DNA from: Balamuthia mandrillaris
Lineage: Eukaryota; Discosea; Longamoebia; Balamuthiidae
Assembly (NCBI GenBank): GCA_031835245.1
Contig: JAVKOQ010000051.1
Location: 5,001-69,000 of the forward strand
DNA: 64,000 nucleotides
Reading direction: 5' to 3'
Under the pieces are notes generated by a model, which made no database searches, had not been told where the DNA came from, and worked only from the letters and a program-made list of their open reading frames with translations. How positions within the stretch are numbered: the first letter of the stretch is position 1; each line of letters opens with the position of its first letter. Positions 25,305 through 37,600 of this stretch are shown piece by piece. The position numbers and the translations under genes are program-made.

Positions 25305-26201
25305 CTTACTCGCTCGTCTCCTTCTTCTACTGACACAAAAACAGGAGGAGATAGTGAGCTCTTCTTACGCGGCGGCCTATTACTTGTCTTCGCACGTGCG
25401 ACTGCACGAGAAAAAGCAAAAGGTCTATCTCCTGGGCGAAAGCGGAGTGGCGCAGGAGCTGGAAGAGGTCGGCATCGAGTGGGTCGGCGGTGAGGCCCAC
25501 AAAGAGCACAAGTCCATGCCTGATCTTGCCTTTTTGCCTGTTGATGACCAAGTTACCTTCTTTCTTTCTTCTTTCTTCTTTCTTCTTTCTTCTTTCTTCT
25601 TTCTTCTTTCTGCACTCTTCTTTCTTCTTTCCTCTTCTGACGAGAAAAAACGTTTGCCAAAGATAGGAGCAGTGTTGGTGGGTTTCGATGGGTGGATAAA
25701 CTACCACAAGCTAGCCTACGCCATGGTGCATCTCACCCAAAACAAGGAGTGCATGCTGGTAGCAACCAATCGGGACCTCACCTTTCCTTCCTCGGGCCAT
25801 CTGTTACCGGGAGGCGGCACCATGGTGGCTGCTGTGGAGGCGTGCAGCGGCCGCGTGGCCACCACTGTTGGCAAGCCAGCTCCTATTCTCATGGAACTCA
25901 TTCTCGAAAGGTACCGTTGGCTTTTCTTCTCCTCTTTTTCTTTTCTTCTGTTGAAGATGCAGCTGACAATGTTGGGACGATACGCAGGTTTGAACTGGAC
26001 AAGTCAAGGACCTGCATGATAGGAGACAGGCTCGACACAGACATTCAATTCGGCAACGAAGGCGGCGTTGCCACCCTGTTGGTGCTTACCGGAGTGACTA
26101 CGAAGGAAGCTGCCCTTTCTCCTGATAACGCCATACGACCTACTTACTACACGGATGCCTTTCAAGACCTGCTTCTGCCTTCTTCCTCTTCTTCTTCTTG
26201 A
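24819..26201 (+). CDS. HAD-family phosphoglycolate/4-nitrophenyl phosphatase (PGP-like)
   Basis: Six exons (24819-24885, 25038-25105, 25174-25266, 25345-25551, 25663-25910, 25988-26201) give 298 aa, typical for the family. The catalytic motif DCDGVLWRG lies at residues 20-28, motif II is FVTNNSTKSR, motif III includes the Lys of VGKPAP, and motif IV is MIGDRLDTDIQFG. A C2-type cap lies between motifs II and III (GEAHKEHK, VGFDGWINYHKLAYA). The enzyme hydrolyses 2-phosphoglycolate or related damaged metabolites with Mg2+, probably in the cytosol. Introns 3 and 4 carry pyrimidine microsatellites; intron 4 (25552-25662) is a TTTC-rich run that happens to be stop-free, and it is treated as an intron because excising it joins DDQ to IGAVLVGFD as in homologues. 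A short Ser-rich C-terminus ends the protein. Confidence 0.92.
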
Positions 26202-26319
26202 AAAGCAAGCGAAAAACGTTTAGAATATCAATACTGAAGCGTTTCTTCTCTTGAAAAAAGGTGGAAGAAGCAAAAAAGAAGAAAGAAGACAAGAAAAAAA
26301 ATTAAGCAACAACAACTAG

Positions 26320-27385
26320 TTAGCCAGCAAGAGTGTCCGAGTGGAAGGTGGCGTCGAGGACTGCACAGGTTTCGTCGCTGCCCAACTCTTGTACGTATTT
26401 CCAAGGGATGTACTTCTCCCCGTCCTTGCTGTGACAGTTCAACAGGATGTCTCTGGGTCCTTCTCCCGATGTCGACAATCGTCTTAACAACTGTGTCATA
26501 GGTTCGTTGTTAGCCATAGAACTTGTTAAAGCAGATGGAGAGAACAAGGAGAATATGAAGAAGAACAAGGAGAGAGAGAGAGCGTGCCTCTTCTCCAAAC
26601 AAAAGTTTGAGGGCCAGTTCCATGTCCGGCTTTTCAACTTCACAAAACTCCTTGAACCTCTCCTCCGAGCTGAAGACGAGGAGCTGCATGGGTCCTCCCT
26701 CCTGCCTGGGGTCCAACGCCAAAAAGGTCATGGGCTGGTCCTCCGAAGGGGGCTCCCCCTTAGCACGCCTCTCCTCCGCCCTCCTCTGGTCCTCCTCGTA
26801 GTCCTCCTTGGCCATGAGAACGTAGAGCATGGCCTCGTAGAGCTTCTTGGTGAGGTGAGGGCTGGCCTTGATCTCCTCCACGGAGAAGCGCCAGAAGAGG
26901 TCCTCGACGGGACCCAAGGGGTCCGTCTCTACCGTCCAGTTGCTGCCGATTCTCGTTGGCTTGAAGGGAGAGCGATTTGGCGAAGTGGCGGAAGAAGAAG
27001 CAGAAGAAGAGGCCGAGGCAGAGGATGCGTCCGACGGAGAAGAAGGAGAGACCATTTCAGCGTCGGGGACTTGCCCAACGATTTCTTTGTGAGAAGCGGA
27101 ACTTGGGCGGGAGCTAGAGAAGGAAAGGTTTCGCGTGAAGGCGGTTGCACGAGTGGCACGAGGGAACAGAGCAGGGGAAGAAGAGGAAGGAGAAGAAAGA
27201 GCGCTAACAAAGGAGCTCCTGACACATGCTGGCCGTTTGGCAGTACGAAACAAAGTGCTAGAAGAAGAAAAGGGCCGCGACAACAGTTTAGAATCCCTCT
27301 TCCACAGCCGACAGGCCGCCCTGCTGCTGATGCCGCTGCCGCTTCTGCCGCCGCCCCACATTCTCTCCTCTGTGATTGCTATCAA
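26320..27385 (-). CDS. Probable mitochondrial protein of unknown function
   Basis: Two exons (27385-26588, 26490-26320) give 322 aa. The N-terminal 90 residues are Arg/Ser/Ala-rich with almost no acidic residues (RAACRLWKRDSKLLSRPF), like a mitochondrial presequence. A poly-Ser/Ala linker follows. The rest contains a helical stretch (LTKKLYEAMLYVLMAKEDY), then TFLALDPRQEGGPMQLLVF and EERFKEFCEVEKPDMEL. These last segments loosely recall the N-terminus of SseB-like domains, but I would not assign the family on that alone. The C-terminal exon ends in Asp-Thr-Leu-Ala-Gly. The donor is GAG/GCACGC, so this intron is GC-AG; the acceptor side has GCTAACAAC and CAG, and both sides are phase 0. An alternative GT donor would not keep the frame. 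It is divergent with the next gene. Confidence 0.65.
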
Positions 27386-27953
27386 TCAATCAATTGATTG
27401 CTGCGGAGCTGAGCGCTACGTTTTCCCGTTTGTCCGCAAAAAAGTTTGCTTGAGGAGTCAATCGTGTTGGCATGTCCATGACGACACGATATTCAGTATT
27501 AACAACTCTCCTCTCCTCTCTCCTGTCTTCTCTCCTTTGTTTTTTTTGTGGACAAGTTGCCCAACGACAAGTGCGAGGATGAAGGGGAGGAGGCAAGTGG
27601 TATTCGAACCGTTGTAGAGCAGCGCAAGTTTTTCCCCCATCTTTGGCCTTTGCTTGGCTACACGAAAAATCAAGGAAGACGCATTTCTTCATGGAAGAAG
27701 ATAGGAGCTATCCATCTTTTGACACCTCCATGTATGGGGAGGCGGCAGTTTGCCTCCAGCTTTACTCCTGGTTTTGTTCGAATTTCATCTTTTTTCTCCC
27801 CTTGTTTTTTGTTGTTGTTGCTGTGGTTGCTGTTGTGGTGGTTGTGTTGTGGTTTTATTTTCCCATCTCCAACAACTAACTTGAGAAACAACAACAAACA
27901 ACAACCGTTAGAGTTCATAATCGGGAAGCTTTGGATTACCGTTCGGTGTGAAG
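27386..27953. promoter_or_regulatory. Divergent intergenic region, 568 bp
   Basis: Separates two divergent start codons. T-rich near 27780-27860. A plus-strand frame (27548-27982) covers it but has no domain and is out of phase with the downstream gene. Confidence 0.5.
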
Positions 27954-30586
27954 ATGATGGCCGGCGTAACCCTCAACTATGAAAACGCAGGGCCTGGAAA
28001 AGCAAGCCCAGAAGAAGAAGAACAAGAACAAGTAGAAGTGAGAGTGAGCTTCTCGGAGGAGGTGTGTTTAATGGGTGCCGATCTTTTGGTCGATTCCAGC
28101 AAAAACAACATCAACAAGAAGCAGATGGGGAGCTACGTTGGTCGTCGACTGACGGCCATCGAGGCCAAGGTCTTACGCAAGAAGCTGCTGGAGATGGCCG
28201 TGGAAGAGGAGATCAACGCCTTGCGACAGCAGGAAGACAGGGAGGCGGGCTTCCTTCACGACCTTCAGCACAATACCCTCTACCTGGGCTTCCTCTTTCG
28301 AACGTTTGTGCGCAGCTTCCCTCTGTTTGTGCCTCGTCACCCTCCACTTTTTAATCTGCACGAAGAAGGAGAAGGTGAAGCAAATGAGAAGGAGAAAGAG
28401 AAGAGGATAGAAGAAAGCGAAGCCAGCGAAAAGGGAGGCTATGTCTTTTGGGCACAGATGGAACGGTTGGTGCAGATGGTGAAGCGGCTGAGGCTGAGCA
28501 CCGCTGCGGAGAGAGGCCAGGCGCAAAGCGACTTGGATCGGTTCTGGAACGTGCTTAAACGTCGTGCGGTTCAGGTGTTGCAGCACATCGTTCTGGTGGT
28601 ACCCTCGCCGCCTCCTTCCTCCCTTCTTATGCAGAACAATCGGTTTGATGAGGAAGAAATGAAGGAGGAGGAGGTAATGACGGCAATGGAGAAGGAAGAA
28701 ACAGAGATAGAAAGAGAGACCCGAGTTTACATGGAATCGCTCCACAAGTTCAAAACCTCCATTGCCTCCACAGGTACTTTCTCTCCTTCTCAGTTCCCTT
28801 TTTTTGGAATGCTTCTGTTGTTTAACATCAACTGAAACTAAAAGAGGGCCTCAATTTGTTTCTTCGCATGGTGCGAGAGAAAGAAAAGCTGCAAGATATG
28901 CCACCCGATCTCGTTAACCTGATTCGCAGTTGTTACAAGCTAATGGCACACAACCTGTTTCTTCTCCTTCATGCTCCTTCAACGAACGACAGCAACAACA
29001 CTAACGACGAGAACAGCTCAACAGAAGATTGTGCTGCTAATCGTCTGGCATCGTTGCGAAGTATATTGACATGGACTCCATTTTTTACATTGCGAATGAT
29101 GGCCAAAGTAACCAACCCGTTGCGTTTAACTAGGAGCGTGTTTGGTCTGTTTCTGGCTAAACCTTTTGGATGCCAAAACTTGGCTCAGCGTATAGTGGAA
29201 AAAGCACTTGAAACAGAACTTGAAGAAGAAAACATCGAGAACGAAGAGGAAGGTAGTGGTGGATTAGTGGAAGAAGGTGAAGAAGAACAAAAGGAGGAAA
29301 AGAAAGAAGGAGCTGAAGGAAATAATGCAGTGGATTCGGCGAACAAGAAGAAGCTACAAAAGAAAGTGGGAAACAAGAAGGCGATAAAGCAAGTTGAAAC
29401 CTACGTGAGAGACGTTTTCCCAACTACGGTGCCCTCTTTCTCTCCTGCTGTCAATCGAAGGCAGAGCAGAAACAAGCAACAACTACAACGACTCGAAAAG
29501 ATTCTCGATCCTTCCACCAGAAAACAGCTAACAGACGAGCAATTGGAAGCAGCATACCTTCTTCTTATTCGAGAAATTAAGGAGAGAGATGGTCACCAGT
29601 TGGTGCAACTTTTGGGAGATGATGAAGTCATCGCTATCTTAGAGCATCTGTTCTCCATCGTTTATCGGTCTTTGTTCAACATCTACAAACACACCGACCT
29701 CCCCAACTTTATCAAAGCGATTGCCACCACTTTGACTGCCATTGTCAACACAGCGGATCAATATCAGAAACAACAACAAGAGCTGCTGGAAAAGAAGAAA
29801 AAAAGGATGAAGAAGTCCACACATCAGAAGAGAAGTGCTTGGTTAAACATCAGCTGGTTAAAGAAGAACAATGACGATAAGGATAAGGAAGACGAAAGCG
29901 TTTGTAACAAAGAGAATGGAAATGTCGAGGAAGCAAAAGAAGCAGAGGATGACGAAGAAGAAAAAGCAGAAGAAGAGCATATCAAGAGAGTGGCGATTGA
30001 AGGCTATGTGGTTGCTGTGGAAGGGTTCGTCGAAGAGGCTTATGGTATGCTTCATTCCATTCTCGTGGCAGAGCAAGTACAAGCAAAACAAGCAGGAAAT
30101 GGGGAAACAGAGGATGGAACCTTTCTTCACATGCTGCATTGGTTCTTTGTTCGCCTTCAAACCGTCGTCAACACGCTTCAGCTTCGCGACTCGCCTCAAA
30201 GACAAAAAGAAAACGATGCAAAAAGAAACGAAGAAGACGAAAACCTTAATGACGGAGGAGGGGTTATCGATCTTCAGCAACTTTTAACGCATCAGCCAAC
30301 AACATCACAGGAAGAAGACGACATGTGGCAAGAAATTCAAGAGCTGGTTCGTCACTATCATTGCTATCAACGCTATCGCCAACAAAAGCTTCAGTGGAAG
30401 CTCTCTCATCACAAGCAGCAAAGAAACAATCAGAAGAGCGAACAAAATCAAGAAAAGAGCGCGCAGATGCCGTTGCCACCACCCTCTCCGGATGTGCCCA
30501 ACCTGCAGCGTCTCTTGCCCTCCTTCAACCAAGAGACTTCTCTTCTATTTGCTCGCGTTGAAAAGTGCTTACAACAACATAAATAA
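27954..30586 (+). CDS. PX-associated-domain (fungal Ypr097w/DUF3818-DUF3819-like) protein
   Basis: Two exons (27954-28773, 28845-30586) give 853 aa. The region AIEAKVLRKKLLEMAVEEEI followed by LGFLFRTFVRSFPLFVP resembles the PX-associated helical domain of fungal lipid-trafficking PX proteins. LFLAKPFGCQNLAQRIVEKA in the second exon resembles the LFLAQPFG-type signature of the partner domain. I do not see a PX domain itself. Very charged Glu/Lys-rich linkers and Gln-rich stretches interrupt the helical blocks. Fungal relatives act in phospholipid sorting at organelle contact; a membrane-trafficking role here is inference. The end is convergent with NO66, only 20 bp apart, so the 3' UTRs must overlap. 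Confidence 0.6.
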
Positions 30587-30606
30587 AGCGAAACAGGGTT
30601 TTACTG

Positions 30607-32743
30607 TTATTCATGTGATCGTGTTTGAAGCAAGCCCTCCACCCAAAGACTGACAACGAGGGCCTGGAGTTGCTCCTCGTCATCTAGAGGAAGAGATCGA
30701 ACCGGCACAAACTCGGGCCACGCCGAAAACAAAACGGCCATGGCGTGCTTATAAGCGCCTGGGTACTGGAGACAGCGGGGCTCGGGGCGGTACCGGCTGT
30801 TCATGTGATGTTCTCGTGAGTTTTGGAGACAGTGGAAGATCAACATATCTTCTTCTGGCTTTTCTTCGTCGTCGTCTTCTCCTTCTTGTTCCATTTGATA
30901 ACGTGCGAGTTCTGTGTGGAGCTGTGCTTCCTCGTCAGATTCGTCCTCCTCTTCCTCATCTTCTTCTTTTAAGTTTTTCTTTGGGTTTGAGGATTTCGCT
31001 TCTTCCTCGTCCTCCTCCTCCTCTTCTCCGTCGTGATCCTCCTCTTCTTCCTCATCATTCTCGCCTTCTCCATCTTCCTCTTCTTCAGACTTTTGTGTCA
31101 CAACTCGTAACCAATCTGGATTACGGAGACGTATCCAACATCCGTCCAATGTTGGCTCTGCTCCTCTTTCTCTTTCCAGCTCCGCCTCTTCATCCGTTTC
31201 TTCCGTTCTCTGTTTCTTGTTTTCTTTGCCTTTGCCTTTCTTGTCTTTGGCTGCTTCCTCTCTTGAAGAAGAGTTCATCAAGCGTTGGATGACTCGTTGT
31301 TCCGCTGAAGGCAGCAGCGGTGGCAATCGGTTCAAAGTGAAGTCCAACGACGCTTGGTCAGCTGCGTGGTGCAACAGCAAGTGACGCTCCAAGCGTTGCA
31401 ACAAGGTTTTCACTTGTTGGTGAAACTGTTGTTGCTTCTCTTGTTTTTGTTGTTGTTGAGCAGTAGTAGCCCACTGGTTACTGGCAGAGGTAGAAGACGA
31501 GGTAGATGATGAAGATGATGATGAAGGAGAAGAAGAGGGAGGAAGATTGGCGGCATCATGAGCAATACCCATGTAAGAAAAGTAATTGATGGGCAGTCCC
31601 CTTCTAAACTCAACATCTTCCTCAGCGGCGTGAGTCAGAGCCAAAGGTAGAGCCGTCTATTCAGTTCCACACCAGAAAAATCAGAACCCGCCTGGGGAAG
31701 AACAAGAGCTAGAAGAAACAAATGGAAAAAAGAAACGTACCTTCAAAAAGTCAGCCCAGCAGTTACGTTGATAGGTGGAGATGGTGATATGAGTGGAAGG
31801 AGCATCAAGAGAAGTAGCTGCCTGATGAATGACGCCGCGCGGGAAGTACATCATGTCTCCTCTATTCAAAACAACTTCCATCAAGGGCTTGCCTGCCTCC
31901 TCCTGCGTTAGGTCGCGGCTGTATTCCATCGGCAGTTCGTCTTCGGGAGGAGGAGAATAAAGCTTCCATCGCTTGCTGCCCTCTACTTGGAGAATAAACA
32001 CATCGACGTCGTCGTAGTGAGGAGCCAGGCCTTGCGCTTTTGGTGGAGTCAAGTAAACGTTCGCGCCCACCAAACAACCGAATACCTGTTCCAGTGCATG
32101 ACACAACACGTGAAGCTCCTCCGAATACTGAAACCAGAAAAGGGAGTGAGGGAAAGAAGAGTAGTGAGGGAAAAGAGAGAGAGATGCAAGAGAAAGAGAG
32201 AATAAGAGAAGCAGAGAAAGAGAGTAAGAGCGAAGTTAAACCTGTTGAGGCTGAAAGAATTGAATGGTGGCGCCTTCTTTTTTGTAGAGCGAAGTGACAG
32301 CCTGCTCAGTTGCCCTTCCTTCCTTGTTAAGCATCTCCTTGACACCATCGCGATAAACGCAGACGTTGAGGTGTTCGCCGTAGAACAGCTCCTTCTCCTT
32401 CAGCATTTGCTGCAACTTGGCAAAGGAGAAGAGCTCCGAGTAGAAGTTTGGTGCGTTGCGCAACACCACCAGCGGCTTCTTCTCCCAGTACTGCTCAAAG
32501 AACTGCTCTGTTGTGGCTTCATCGCCCAACAGCCACTGAAACAACTGTTGGGAGCGAAGAATCGAAGCCCTCCCGCTGCTGTCGTTGTCTGCACCGGTCC
32601 CATTGCTTTCCGATGATTGTTGTTGAATCTTCTCGCTCTTATTTTTCTCCACGCTGCTTTTTGGAGTGTGAGAGGAGGTCGGAGATTTTCTCTTTTTGGT
32701 CGAGGAGCTGGAGGAAGCGGAACGGGGCGGCAGAGGAAGCCAT
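30607..32743 (-). CDS. NO66/RIOX-type JmjC ribosomal oxygenase
   Basis: Three main exons (from about 32652 to 32242, 32127-31741, 31656-30607) cover a complete JmjC dioxygenase: EKKPLVVLRNAPNFY, then HYDDVDVFILQVEG with the iron-binding His-x-Asp, and YFPRGVIHQA with the distal His. A NO66-type C-terminal winged-helix region holds GLPINYF and HMNSRYRPEPRCL. NO66/MINA53 hydroxylate histidines of ribosomal proteins uL2/eL27 in the nucleolus. A large Asp/Glu-rich insert of about 80 residues lies inside the C-terminal domain. The start is a problem. The N-terminal frame (Ser-rich, with a KKRK basic patch) has no in-frame ATG before a TGA. The natural ATG at 32743 is in another frame. One base fewer in the GGGG run at 32724-32727 would connect them, so a sequencing error or a real frameshift is likely. 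Confidence 0.87.
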
Positions 32744-32852
32744 CTCTCTCACTGTTCTTCTTAGACTTTTTCTTTTTTCTTTCTCAGTTCCTATCATCGC
32801 GTCGACACGAAGACAACGAACGCCTCAAAAAAACAAAAGCAAAAAATTGAAA

Positions 32853-32925
32853 TGGCCAGTATGGGGATCGAACCCATGACCTTGGCGTTATTAGCACCAC
32901 GCTCTACCGACTAAGCTAACCGGCC
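32853..32925 (-). tRNA. tRNA-Ile (anticodon AAT)
   Basis: 73 nt on the minus strand with no intron. The acceptor stem GGCCGGT pairs with ACTGGCC (one G-T), followed by discriminator A. The anticodon loop is CTAATAA, giving AAU. The A box TAGCTTAGTCGG and B box GGTTCGATCC are both present. CCA is not encoded, as expected for a nuclear gene. The T run expected as an RNA polymerase III terminator is short. Confidence 0.95.
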
Positions 32926-33324
32926 GTTGTTGCCTTTCTTCCCCTTAACTTATGATAGTGTCACAAGAAGCCAGGGCGTAGCACCAGAAGCAGTTCTTTG
33001 TCGAGAAGTTCCTCTGTTCTTCGCTCTATTCTTCTACGGTTGTTGTTTTGCTGGCTGAAGGTGGACTTTGGGGAAGGAAAAAAAATGGAGTGTAAACGAT
33101 ACAATGATGTTTCTATTTTAGAACGTTCACCGCACAGGGGAAGAAGCTACATTCATTTTTGTGCTTTATAACTTTTTCTGTACAAGTTATAGCAAAGAGT
33201 AGCGGATGGATGACTTCAAGGTAGCTTTTTTCTCTAAAGAGGGGAGGCCACTTTACACCTGATGCACGAAAAGGTCTTGTTTTGACTAAACTGCTGTCAC
33301 ACTGGTCGCTATCTCAGGGACGGG
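32926..33324. other. Intergenic, about 400 bp
   Basis: Between the tRNA and the 3' end of the AlkB gene, both on the minus strand. Nothing supportable seen beyond likely 3' UTR and tRNA flank. Confidence 0.5.
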
Positions 33325-34379
33325 TCAGTACTTCACCCGAAAAGTCAGGTTAACTCTGCTCGTCTTGATGCTCTTGTCTCGTGGGAGGGTGTGCAAGTAG
33401 AGGGACTGACACTCGTTCTCCATCACCAGCAGAGAGCCGTTCGCCAGCCTGACCTTCGTCGCATCCGCATCATCCGTTTTCGAGCGGAAATAGAATAACC
33501 GTTCAGCACCTGAGTTGAGAAAAAAACACAAAAGTCAGCATACGAAGAGAAGGAATAGCCCAAGGTAAAAAGCCACGACAAACCCAAGCTAACAGAGGCA
33601 ATAGGAGTGGTCTTTCCGATCTCCTCCCTGTCGCTGTGCCACCCGATGCTCTGCTTGCCATCCTCATAGAAATTGCAGAGACACACGTTGAAGCGGACCT
33701 CCTTGCCGGTCTGCTCCTTGTACCAGCCCTCAACCCTGAGTTTGATGTCCAATAACTCCGGCAGCCAGTCCTGCACCTCCAGGCTGGGCTGGTCCTTGTA
33801 AAAGTACTCCACGCCTTTGTCCCCGTACAGCACGGTGTGTCTGTTGGTCTGCGTGTTGATGCGCCAATCCAGGGCCTGGCTGAGGACCTCGTGGTAGCCG
33901 TTGGCCTCTTCCTTGTTGAGGAAGACAGGGTCGTAGTAGACACAGGGCACCTTGATGCCCTTCACCAGGTAAGGGTGTTGTCCCTCATCACTCTGTTCTT
34001 GTTGCTGTTGTTTTTGTTAGTGAATGAGAGATAGAGAGCGAGTGAGAGATGAGAGATGAGAGATGAGGGACGAGGGATGAGAGAAGAGGGACGAGAGATG
34101 AGAGAAGAGGTTTTTTACCGTTGTGTAAGTGAATGCATGTTGCTCTTCTTCTTCCTCAGCTGTTGCTCTGGGACGTTGCATGGCAGACCAGCCCTGAGCT
34201 TTCGTTGTCTCGGTGGTGGCAGCAGCGGTCTCACCTTTCGACTTGAGCGGGGAGTCCGCGGTCGTTGCTGCTGCGTTGCTCTTCGTGGCGGCGCCGCCGA
34301 TGCGGGCGTTTCCTTGCCTCTTCCCTTTCACTTTCCTCTCCCTGTTACTCGCGGTCGTGGTGGTGGTTGTTGTGGACAT
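33325..34379 (-). CDS. AlkB-family 2OG-Fe(II) dioxygenase (ALKBH2/3-like)
   Basis: Three phase-consistent exons (34379-34119, 34004-33584, 33509-33325) give 288 aa. The N-terminal 95 residues are Thr/Ala/Lys-rich and disordered. The catalytic core has FNVCLCNFYEDGKQSIGWHS with the iron ligands His-x-Asp (WHSDREEIG), SLGAERLFYFRSK, the distal His in SLYLHTLPRD, and the 2-oxoglutarate-binding arginines in SRVNLTFRVKY. ALKBH2/3 remove 1-methyladenine and 3-methylcytosine from DNA or RNA, so direct alkylation repair is the likely role. A basic stretch (ASNRERKVKGKRQGNARIGG) could serve nuclear import. The start is the first Met in frame. An intron with a CTAAC branch-point-like motif separates the disordered exon from the core. 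Confidence 0.92.
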
Positions 34380-34660
34380 GTCTTCTTTCCCACCAGCTCC
34401 AGCCCTTCTTGTTGCGTGTGTTGTCGAACGAACTGCTTCTGTTTGTTCTCGTTGGTTCTCTCTCACTCCTATAATTATCTTTTATTTAAATAAAGCATTA
34501 TAGCTTTTCAGGGAACACTTTCTGAGAAAAGGAAAAACAAAAGGCACCACGCGTTCTTTCTGTAATGTCGTGGTTTCGGTGCCACCTCCGTTTACGTTTC
34601 CACAAGCAAGCACAGAGGACGAAAGACAAAACAATATAATATTTTTTGTTGGAGGTGCAT

Positions 34661-37600
34661 CTACATGAACCAAGAAGCGCGCATGGCATTGGTAGCTCCC
34701 GATCCGTTGCCATCTCCACCATCACCCCCATCACCCCCGTCGCTACCGACATCATCTTCGTAGCCATCCACCCAGTCGGGGGTTTCTCCCTCCACGCAAA
34801 TACCTCCCTCGCAGGTGCCCCATGGCTCGCTGTGACAAACGCTTCCCTCCGCTCGAGGGACGGCGTCCATGCACACCTCAGTGATGGGATCGCAGTAGCT
34901 CGGCACCAAGCAGTCATGCTCAGGGGGCTCGCAGGAGACGCCTCGACAGGGCTCGCAGTTGGTGAAGCAGCAGAGGTTGGGATTGGAGAAGTCGCTCTCC
35001 TGATAGCTGCAGCCGCCGCCCGAATTGCAGAAGGAAGGACCGCCCGTGCCCGCGTTACATCCGTAAGGCCAGTTACCAGCGCAGAATCCATCACAAGCTT
35101 CCCAGGAGAGAGAGGGAGAGAGAGAGTTAGGGCAAGAAGACAGAATAAGAGAAGAGGAGGGGAGAGCAGCATGCGGGAGAGAGAGGGAAGAGAGCAGAGA
35201 GGGGGAGGAAAGGAAAAGAGAAAGTACATACTATTTTCACAATTATCTCCGTTGAATCCATTGTTACATTGACAATAATAAGCAGTCTCTCCCAAAGGCA
35301 TACAGACTCCATTTCCGCTGCAGGTCACACCCTCGCAAGGATTGGCCTCGCAGGTGGGTCCAGTGAAGGGCGGTTCGCACACGCATGCAGCCGACGCAGG
35401 AGCCAAAGTGCCTCCCAAATAGCGAGATGTACACTTGCCATGAGGACCGCATCGGGCGGATGCGCAGATGTCCCTTTGGCAGTCAGGTCCGAAGAAACCG
35501 GCCTCGCAGCGACACTCGCCTGTGCCACAGTCGCAATAGGCGTTCTCTGGGCATTCCTCGGAGCAGAGTTCAGGACAGGAGAGAAGGGAGATTTCAGGGA
35601 CTTCAGCGCAGTCGATTTCGGGCATGTCGGGATGTGCAGTGCATGCACCACGACCCACCTCGTCGAAGTGGTTGACATCATCGGCGTAGATCCAGCGACG
35701 GTCGTGTTGGGATGTTGTGATATCAGGACAAGATCTTCCTTGCACGTCCAAACGGATTTGGTCAGGCTCCCAACGGTTTCCTGTAACGTTCGTGAAACAG
35801 ATGGTTAATAAAGAAACGGGAGTAAAGACTATAAAGCGTACAGAAGCAGAAAAAGAATTACCGATGACAGGATCAGAGAACTCAATGATCCAGTTAGAAG
35901 GAATGTTGCCTCCGTTCCTATGCACCACGTACTGATAGTCCAAATCGGCCAAGACGGGGATGGTGAAGCCCTCCTTGTTGGTACCGCCAACCTTGTTAAA
36001 TCTCATGTTCTGTTCAGTGATCTTCTGTCCGTTCTTATGCACCTCCACGGTGACAGTGCCTTGACTGCCTTCAGTAAGGCCTTGCGTGTAGATGTCCAAT
36101 CGACGAAGAGGACCCTTGCAGATGATGCCTCCATCCCACTCCACTCCCAGGAGAACGCTGGAGGCAGTTACACACTTGTCATCCAGGTCCAACAGATAGT
36201 CATGAGCTCCATGAACCAGAGATTGGTAGCCAGGAGGGAACATGATGCCATCAGGATTGGCAGCATCTTCCGGGGAGAGGGCATAGATGGAACCCAAAGT
36301 AGGGTTCTCATCGGGACTCTCTCCCGCGTTCCAATCGATCCAAACGGAGGAAGTGAGTTCAAAAGTGGGACGAATGAAGATATATTGTGGATTGCACAAC
36401 ACTCCCGTTACGCCGATGTCGCAGTGATGGTTGGATTCAAACTTGAAGTTGCCCTTGAAAGTGCAGTCCTCAAAGAGGATAGTGCCGTGACCGGAGGCCA
36501 GGGCGGCAGTTCCAGCTTCGAAGAGGTAGTTCTTGAAGTGGGCAGAGCATCCATCCGCAAAGTTCTTGGTCTCCTTGTGGTAGATGGGTTGGTTGTTGTC
36601 GATGGCGATGTGATTGCGGAACTGGATGTCTCCGAGATGATAAGAGCCAACCCACGTGTTGTGATAGTCCACATTGTCGGAGAGGACAGCAGGCAAACCG
36701 CGAGAATAACCTTCATCATCAAAGGGGTCACACTGAGAGGTCCATCCATTTTCGTCCAAAGAGGTCTCCACACGGCGGGGCCAGTCGGACGAGACAAAGT
36801 AGGTGCCGAAGCGACCATGTCCATGGCAAGTGTTGCCTTCCACTCGACCCAATGGCAAGTTGATGGTGCAGACTTTTCCTGCGGAGGTACCACGACCGTC
36901 AGGATCGAAGGAAGGATGGAAGAAGATCCCGTTGAAGCTGTTGGCGGCGCGGTTGCCGAGAAAGTGGTTGGTGTGAGACAAACTCCAATAGGCAGCATGG
37001 TTAAGGTCAGTATCTGCCTCCGCATTGTCCGTTCCAGGAATGGTACATCCGTTCTTGTCGCCCGTGAAGCTGTGAGGGCACAACACAGCATTGTACTCAA
37101 CGTGGTTATGAAGCTCATTGCCGTCTTCAATGTAGATGCCAGCTCCCCTCACGTCATACAAAGTGTTTTCGATGACTTGGGCCAAGTGAGTGCCGTGTAC
37201 CACGATACCTCGCTGATGGGAGAACTCGACAGCATTGCCTCGTGCCAAGCAGTCAGGACAGTCTCTCATCAAATGAAAGTGAATGCAGTAACGAGCGGTC
37301 GCTCCACGATGGCCGCACTTCTCCACGCGTGCGTACTGTACTCGGTAGGTTCCTCCCTGACGCTCTCCATTGCCATGAAGCATGGTGTGGGATCCCACCG
37401 TGCAGACTCGGCCGTTGTTGCCTTGACAAGGGCAGACGTCCTGGTCATCCACACAGTTGACGTGCTCAAAGTCATCTCCAGTGATGATCACGTTGCGAGA
37501 CATCATCAACACCTCAGCTTGCATGTATCTTTCCGGTCGTCCCAGGTACTCTTGGTCGGTGTAGCCTGTGGTGGACAAAGAGTCGTCCGCCGCCAACGTG

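Noticed and set aside
25552..25662. Stop-free TTTC run as coding sequence of the phosphatase
   Set aside because: It would insert Phe/Leu/Ser runs into the conserved cap; GT and AG borders in phase 0 remove it cleanly.
27590..27620. GGTTCGAATACC on the minus strand, B-box-like
   Set aside because: Lacks an A box and acceptor-stem pairing.
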